Source of the DNA: Coriobacteriia bacterium
GTDB taxonomy: Bacteria; Actinomycetota; Coriobacteriia; Coriobacteriales; UBA8131
Assembly (NCBI GenBank): GCA_009779015.1
Contig: WRFC01000016.1
Span: forward strand, 1 to 11,749
Direction: 5' to 3'
DNA: 11,749 nt
How positions within the stretch are numbered: the stretch's first letter is position 1; each line of letters starts with the position of its first letter. The notes beneath the pieces are model-generated. The model worked only from the letters and a program-made list of their open reading frames with translations. It did not search any database and was not told the DNA's origin. A program made the translations under genes and the position numbers. Positions 1 to 6,500 of the stretch are shown piece after piece.

Positions 1-267
1 ACCGGCGAGGCCGCAGACGGCCTTAGTGCCGTGGCCGCGCTCTTCTCGGAAAGCAACTCGCGTGTCTTGGTCAGCCTGCCCGAGGCCAACGTCGAGGCCT
101 TGATTGGGCTCTTGTTGGCCGCCGAGGTGCCCTATAGCGTCTTAGGCGAGGTCGGCGCAGCAGATGGCAACCTGGTCATCGAAGGCCTGATCGAGGCCTC
201 AGTGGCGCAAATGGCCGGCCTTTATGAGAGCAGCCTTGAAGAACAGGTAACCCGGGTCGACCGGTAA
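1..267 (+). CDS. purL: Phosphoribosylformylglycinamidine synthase (PurL), C-terminal fragment
   Basis: The reading frame is open from the first base to a TAA at 265-267, so this is the last 88 codons of a gene that begins outside the window. The visible residues look like the C-terminal half of an AIR-synthase-related domain as found at the end of small-type PurL: an 'LFSESNSRVLVSLP' stretch, a 'VPYSVLGEV' strand, then a short acidic helix. PurL makes FGAM from FGAR, ATP and glutamine-derived ammonia in de novo purine synthesis, in the cytoplasm. No glutamine amidotransferase domain follows, so this would be the small PurL that works with separate PurQ and PurS. The presence of purF downstream supports the call. 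The alternative is another AIRS_C protein such as PurM, SelD or HypE. I judge PurL most likely from the 'SESxSR' motif and the context. Confidence 0.72.
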   Translation, partial: TGEAADGLSAVAALFSESNSRVLVSLPEANVEALIGLLLAAEVPYSVLGEVGAADGNLVIEGLIEASVAQMAGLYESSLEEQVTRVDR

Positions 268-288
268 ACATTTGGGCAACATTTGGGC
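267..288 (+). repeat. 11-bp tandem duplication after the purL stop
   Basis: The sequence aacatttgggc occurs twice in perfect tandem (267-277 and 278-288), starting at the last base of the purL stop codon. It has no visible function and may be a replication-slippage duplication at the 3' edge of the gene. Confidence 0.8.
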
Positions 289-352
289 AGCGCCAGCGGC
301 TCAAGCAAAATTAAATTCGAACAACATCAAAACAGGGCCGAACGGGTACCGC

Positions 353-385
353 AAATCGGCAACCGGTCAAATCCGTTGCCGGTTT
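353..385 (+). terminator. Hairpin after purL, possible weak terminator
   Basis: An inverted repeat pairs AAATCGGCAAC (353-363) with GTTGCCGGTTT (375-385), about 11 bp including one G-U pair. Inner GG/CC pairing around a TCAAAT loop is possible with one bulged base. The downstream sequence is GTTTATGGAGTTTT, so the T-tract is broken. This makes an efficient intrinsic terminator uncertain. It could separate purL from the surface gene, or attenuate transcription into it. Confidence 0.4.
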
Positions 386-532
386 ATGGAGTTTTAATGG
401 AGATTTAATAGATTTTGGATACCAGAGTGCCATTTACAGTATAGCCACTGCCAAAGCCGGGCGCCCTCTAAGGTATTCTAAGATGAGTGGTTTTAGCAGA
501 AAATTCGCTGACCTTGAAGCGGGTTTTTGCTT

Positions 533-559
533 GGGCTTTCAGGGCTTTCAGGGCTTTTA
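533..559 (+). repeat. Three 9-bp tandem repeats upstream of the ribosome binding site
   Basis: gggctttca occurs at 533-541 and 542-550 and again as gggctttta at 551-559. The array ends six bases before the Shine-Dalgarno sequence of the giant gene. Copy-number change here would alter leader length without touching the protein if translation starts at 583. Confidence 0.75.
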
Positions 560-564
560 TAATC

Positions 565-574
565 AAAGGAGGGG
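565..574 (+). promoter_or_regulatory. Ribosome binding site of the giant surface protein
   Basis: AAAGGAGGGG lies 8 bases before ATG 583, with the GGAGG core about 10 bases from it. It is by far the best Shine-Dalgarno in this leader. It decides the start in favour of ATG 583 over the in-frame GTG at 487, whose added residues would sit in front of a standard signal peptide. Confidence 0.8.
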
Positions 575-582
575 TCATCATT

Positions 583-3500
583 ATGGGCTATAAGACTATC
601 CATCTGGCCAAACGGGCGGCTATATTTTTGGTAGCCTTACTGTGCGTTTTTGTTTTCGCTGGGGCCTTACTGTCCCATTCGAACACAGCCAACGCTGACA
701 CGACAGACGGGGTGTTCGCGTTCTCGCAGAACTCGGCCATCTCGGCCTCGGCTAACGACTGCTCTGTCAGTCTGACTACCGTTGACTTGGTCAATACGGG
801 CCTGAACCTGAGCGGCATGGATACCACCAATGTGCATAAAGACAACTACTTAAGGTTTACGGGTGTTACCTTGCCGGACGATGCCGTGGTCACCAAGGCC
901 TATATCTCGTTTACGGTGCGAGATATCTCATCGCAGCCGACCAACATTACGATTACTGGCCAGACCGGGTCCGGGGACCCCTTTGTGGGCTCGGTGGCCT
1001 CGTTTGCCTCGCGCGCGTTCACAAATGCCAGCGCCACGATGACCACGCCGGTCGCGATGACTGTTGGTACGACCCTGAATACGCCTGACCTCAGCCCTCT
1101 GCTGAACGAGATGCATGCCTCTAACTCTAGCATGAGCGATTTCGTGTTCAAGATCGTCGGCAATGATGTGGGCAGCTTTGTGGTCAGGACGTTTGACTAC
1201 GGCGCGGCGTTTGCGCCCACGCTCTACATCGAGTACACCTCGGCTTCGGGGACATCGACCGTCACTCCGTCGACCATCTACGACAGCGCCGAGCAGTACG
1301 GTACGGCCAACGTCATGACTTTCGGCGGCCTGATGGAGCTGGGCGGCTACTTTGACAATTCTTTGAGCCCCGCTGCCCGCGATATCCTGGGGTTCAGGTT
1401 CCCGAATGTCGTCTTGCCCGCTAATGCCGAGATCGTCGACGCCTACCTGCAGTTCACGGCGGCCACCACCGGCCCGGCCACAAACGTGGCGAATATCACG
1501 GTCAAAGCCGAGCTGGGCAACGCCCAGCCCTATAGCACCACCGCTTATAATGTCACAAACCGCCAATACGGCACACAGTCGGTCCAGTATTCGCAGCCGG
1601 CGTTGCAGATCGGGCAGGTCGTGCGCACGCCTAACCTGGCCAACATCATCAACGAGGACCGGCTGATGGGCTGGCAGAGCGGCCAGGCCATGGCCTTCAT
1701 GGTCGATGGCAACAGCTTTTTGGGCGCAGTCTACCCAGGGCCGACAAGCAACCCGCCCAAACTGGTCATCCAATATAAATACAACTCTGCCGGCCTGACT
1801 ATCCCCGGGGCCTCTAACGACCCGGCCAGCCTGCAGAACGTCTATCTGAACGAGGTCTCAAATGGCACAGGCACCTGTGCTAACCCCTGGGTCGAGCTCT
1901 ACAACGCCAACAACACGCCGGTCATCTTGGACAACGGCGTCTACCTGGGCGATGACAGCGCGCAAAACAAATACGAGTTCAGCAACTTCATGATTCCGGC
2001 CAATGGCTATCGGACACTCAACCTGAACAGCGCGGGTGGTACCGCCTCGGCCAACTTCACATTGGATAACAGCGACTATTACGGCGCTAACAGCGGTGGC
2101 GGCACGGGCGGCTCTGGCCTTGCCCCGTTGCTGATCAACCAGGTCTTCTGCGGCGGCAGTGCCGATGGTGCCGTCGACCGTAACTTCGTCGAGCTCTACA
2201 ACCCCAACGATACCGACATCGTGCTGGACGGCTACTCGCTCCAGTACTACCAAAACGCCGTCTCCCAGGCCGCCGGTTGGGATACCCTGGCGCTGACCGG
2301 CACGATCCCGGCGCATGGCTCGTTCTTGGTCGTGGGCACAGGCGCACAGCTGACTGGCGCCCGCTACTCGGTCACCAACTGGGACCAGGACTGGCCAGGT
2401 ATGACCTTTGACAACCACTCGGGGAGCATTGCCCTGGTCCAAGGCACAACGCCGCTGCCGGCGGTGCTTTCGGATGCCGACTGGGCAAACATCCAGGACG
2501 TTGTGGGCGTGCAGAACGCCGCAGGCGACCCGGTGCCCACGTATTATTCGGGCACCAGCTATGTCGCGGGCATCTCAAAGCAAAAGGCGGCCCGGCGCAT
2601 CGACTTCTCAGCTACCGGCAACAACAACGCCGACTTTGTGGTCCTGGACTACCGCTCTACCGGCATGACTGACGACCAGGTAGCGGCCAACCGGCCACGC
2701 TGGAGTGGCGATGGCAATTGGGGCCTCGGCCTCGACGCCAAGGCGGGCGGCGGCACCGGCAGCGGCAGCAGCACCGGCTCTGGCCTCGCCCCACTGCTGA
2801 TCAACCAGGTCTTCTCGGGCGGCAGTGCTGACGGGGCGGTCGACCGCAACTTTATCGAGCTTTACAACCCGACTGATAACGACATGGTGCTAGACGGCTA
2901 TTCGCTCCAGTACTACCAAAATGCCGTCTCGCAGGCCGCCGGCTGGACCACCTTGTCGCTGACCGGCACGATACCGGCGCACGGCTCGTTCTTGGTCGTG
3001 GGCACGGGCGCACAGCTGACCGGCGCCCGTTACTCGGTCAATTACTGGGATCAGGACTGGCCGGGCATGACCTTTGACAACCACTCAGGGAGCTTTGCCC
3101 TGGTCCAAGGCACAACGCCGCTGCCAGCGGTGCTTACCGATGCCGACCGGGCAAACATCCTCGACCTCGTGGGCGTGCAGAACTCCGGTAGCGACCCGGT
3201 GCCCACGTATTATTCGGGCACCAGCTACGTCTCGGGCATCTCTAAGCAGAAGTCGGCCCGGCGCATCGACTTTTACAACACTGGCAACAACAACGCCGAC
3301 TTTGCGGTCCTGGACTACCGCTCTACCGGCATGACTGACGACCAGGTAGCGGCCAACCGTCCGCGCTGGAGCGGTGACGGCCACTGGGGCGTCGGCCTCG
3401 ATGCCAACGCCATGCCGTCAACGCCGACAACACCGACGACGCCCAGCGAGGACCAACCCATCGTCGCCCGCACCTTGAGCTTGTCGGCCTCTGACAACGG

Positions 3501-6500
3501 CACCCTCAAGACCATCGACCAGCTGTCTTACTTGAGTATGCAGACGGGCGAGACCTATGGCCGTTTCACAGATGGCGACAGCCATATCGTGAAGTTTGCC
3601 AACGATGGCACGTATGGCAAGTCCAATAACCCGTTGGCGCCTGTCATGTCCTACTCGGTAGACACGCCCTCTGGGCAATACGCCGACCCCATCGACGTGA
3701 CCGTGACGACCGACTCGGTCAACACGGTCGTCTATACGCTGGACGGGTCGATACCCAGCAAGACATATGGCAACGTCTATAGCGGTCCGATCCATATCAG
3801 CCAGAGCGCCACCCTGCGGCTCTTTATCTTCAACTCCAAGCAAGACAGTGGGGTTTTAGCCTATGCCTACGACATTGGGCAGAGTGGCCTGACGTTTGCC
3901 CAGAACACCGTCTCTTATCCCATTGCAACCAGTGCTGACGATGCCTATTCAAATGGCACGACCGTCACGCTGGCCGATGGTGCGCTTTATCTGAACGGTC
4001 AGATCGGGACGACGGGCGTGACCAACTATCTGAGGTTCACAGGAATCGACCTGCCCAGCGATGCGGTGATCACGAATGCCTATATTACGTTCACGGCCCT
4101 CTCGGCCACCTCTAGCTCGACCAATATCACGGTCAGCGGAGAGCTGGGAGCCTGCTCGCCCTACACCGCCAACATCACCTCGCTGAGCGGCCGTTCTTAT
4201 ACGTCGGACTCGGTTACCACCGCGACCCCGGCGACTGCCGCAGTCGGCGCCAAATTCAACACCGGCGACATCACGGCCCTGCTCAACGAGATGCGCTCAA
4301 ACAATGGCGGCATATCGGACTACGCCTTTATGGTCAGTGGCGACGGGACAGGCGCCTTTACCGCGCAGAGCTTTGATTACATCCGCACAAATGCGCCCAC
4401 GCTGGTTATCCAGTACTACTCGGGCTATGGCAAGTATGTGGCCTCGAGCGGCAATATCTACGATTCGGCCAAGGAGTATGGCACTGGCCATGCGGTCGCC
4501 ATCGGCGGCAACCAAGAGATCGGCGGCTATATGGTGGCCAATGTGCTGACGCCGCCGTACAAGCAAGTCTCGGACTACCGCTTTGCGGGCGTTACCATCC
4601 CCGCTGGCGCCGAGATCACGAATGCCTATATCCAGTTTACCGTGGCCGTGGCCGCCCCGGTTGCCAGCAACGGCATCACGGCCAACATCAATATCACGGC
4701 CGAGAACGGCAACCCGGCGGCCTACGCGGCGCCGGCCTACAACCTCTCGGACAGGTCTTTCGGGCTCTGCTCGACCCTCTGGCAGCAACCGGCCTTTACG
4801 CAGGCCCTGACCACGGTGCAGACGCCCAACATCAAGGACCTGATTGACGAGCAACGCCTGAACGGCTGGCAGAGCGGCCAGGCCCTGGCCTTCAACTTTG
4901 ACGGTGACAACTATATCGGCAGCGTCTATGGCTCGGGCACCCTCTATGCGCCCCAGCTCGTGATCGAGTATAAGTACAGCAACAATGGCCCCTCGATCAG
5001 CGCGGCCCAGACAGACCCCAGCATCCCCCGGCAAACGACGGTGGATAATGGCAAGCTCTCTGACTCGGCCCAGCAATACGGTGTCAGCCAGGTCGTCGAC
5101 CTGGGCGGCAACTTAGGCATCGGCGGCTATTTTGCCGCGGCCTTGACGGGCTCTTACAAAGACGTCACCGCGCTGCGCTTCAGCAATGTCACGATCCCGG
5201 CCGGCGCGACGGTCACCAACGCCTATATCGAGTTCACGGTCTCGGCCGTCGGCTCGACCTTGCCCGCCTACGCCTCTTCTAATATGGTCATCAGGGCCGA
5301 GAACGGCAACCCTGCAACCTATACGACCACGGCCTCTAGCGTCTCGAGCCGCAGCTACGGGCAGTATGCCGTAAACTGGCAGCAGCCGGCCTTTACGAGC
5401 CTCTACCAGGTCGTCCAGACGCCTAACCTCAGCGACCTGATTAACGAGCAACGCCTGAACGGCTGGCAGAGCGGCCAGGCACTGGCCTTCATGATCGACG
5501 GCGACAACTACATCGGCACGGTCTTTAGGACCGGGTCCGCCTACACGCCCAAACTGGTCGTGCAATACCAGTACGGCGGGCAGGGCGCCTCCATCTCGGC
5601 GGCCATGACCGACCCCACCCGGGTCTTCCAGGCCCCGACCGCCTATAACCTGACCACCGATACCGCCGAGGAGAATGGCACGGCCCATACGATCTCGCGG
5701 GACAGCATGGAGATCGGCGGTTACTTTAGCACCATCGAGACCGACGTCTACAAGTGCCTCTCGGGCTTCCGCTTTCCCAATGTCCAGATCCCGGCCGGCG
5801 CTGAGATCACCAGCGCCTACCTGCAGTTCACTGTCATCACCCCGGCTCCGGTGGCCAATGCCAACGCCCAGGCCAACATGACCATCAAGGCCGAGTCCGG
5901 CGATGCCGGCACCTATTCGGCCCTGGCCTACAACATCTCAAACCGCCAGTATGGGCAGCTCTCAGTCAATTACCAGCAGCCGGCCTTTACGAGCGCGCTG
6001 CAAGTGGTGCAGACGCCCGACCTCAAGAACCTGATTGACGAGCAGCGCCTGAACGGCTGGCAAAGCGGCCAGGCACTGTCCTTTATGATTACTGGCGATA
6101 AATACATCGGCGCCATCTACCGGTCGTCCACCGAGTACTCGCCTAAGCTGGTCATCCAGTACAAGCTGAACGGCAATGGGCCGTCGATCGACGGGGCAGT
6201 CACCGGCGCTACCCAGATCAGCAACATCTTTGTCAATGAGGTCAGCGCACAGGGCACGTCCAGCTCAAAGGACTCTTGGGTCGAGCTCTATAACGCCAAC
6301 GACTATCCGGTGATCTTGGGCAAAGGCACGTACCTCTCGACCAAGGCGACCAGCTTGACCACGTTCGAGTTCAACAACATGCTAGTTCCGGCGCACGGGT
6401 ACAGCATCGTCACCTGCGATGGCATTCCGACGCTTGGGCCCAGCCATGCCGGCTTTACGCTCAGCTCGACCGGCACGGTCTACCTCAGCGCCAACGACGC

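Larger units (their letters stand above)
268..582. other. Intergenic region between purL and the giant surface-protein gene
   Basis: About 315 bases without a convincing gene, and more AT-rich than the coding sequence around it. It holds an 11-bp tandem duplication, a hairpin at 353-385, a triple 9-bp repeat at 533-559 and a strong ribosome binding site. A promoter for the giant gene must lie here if it is not read from the pur genes. The best candidates are poor: TTGGAT at 415-420 followed by TACAGTATAG-like sequence around 435-444, or TTTAAT at 404-409 without a matching -35. I cannot choose between them by eye. The open frame that enters from GTG 487 is probably untranslated leader. Confidence 0.6.

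Noticed and set aside
487..582. GTG 487 as start of the giant protein, adding 32 residues
   Set aside because: No Shine-Dalgarno precedes it, the extra residues cover a tandem repeat and sit in front of a standard signal peptide, and ATG 583 has a strong ribosome binding site.
928..1773. Antisense open frame of 281 codons
   Set aside because: It lies wholly inside the giant gene, is Arg/Gly/Val/Asp-rich as expected from the complement of GC-rich codons, and shows no domain.
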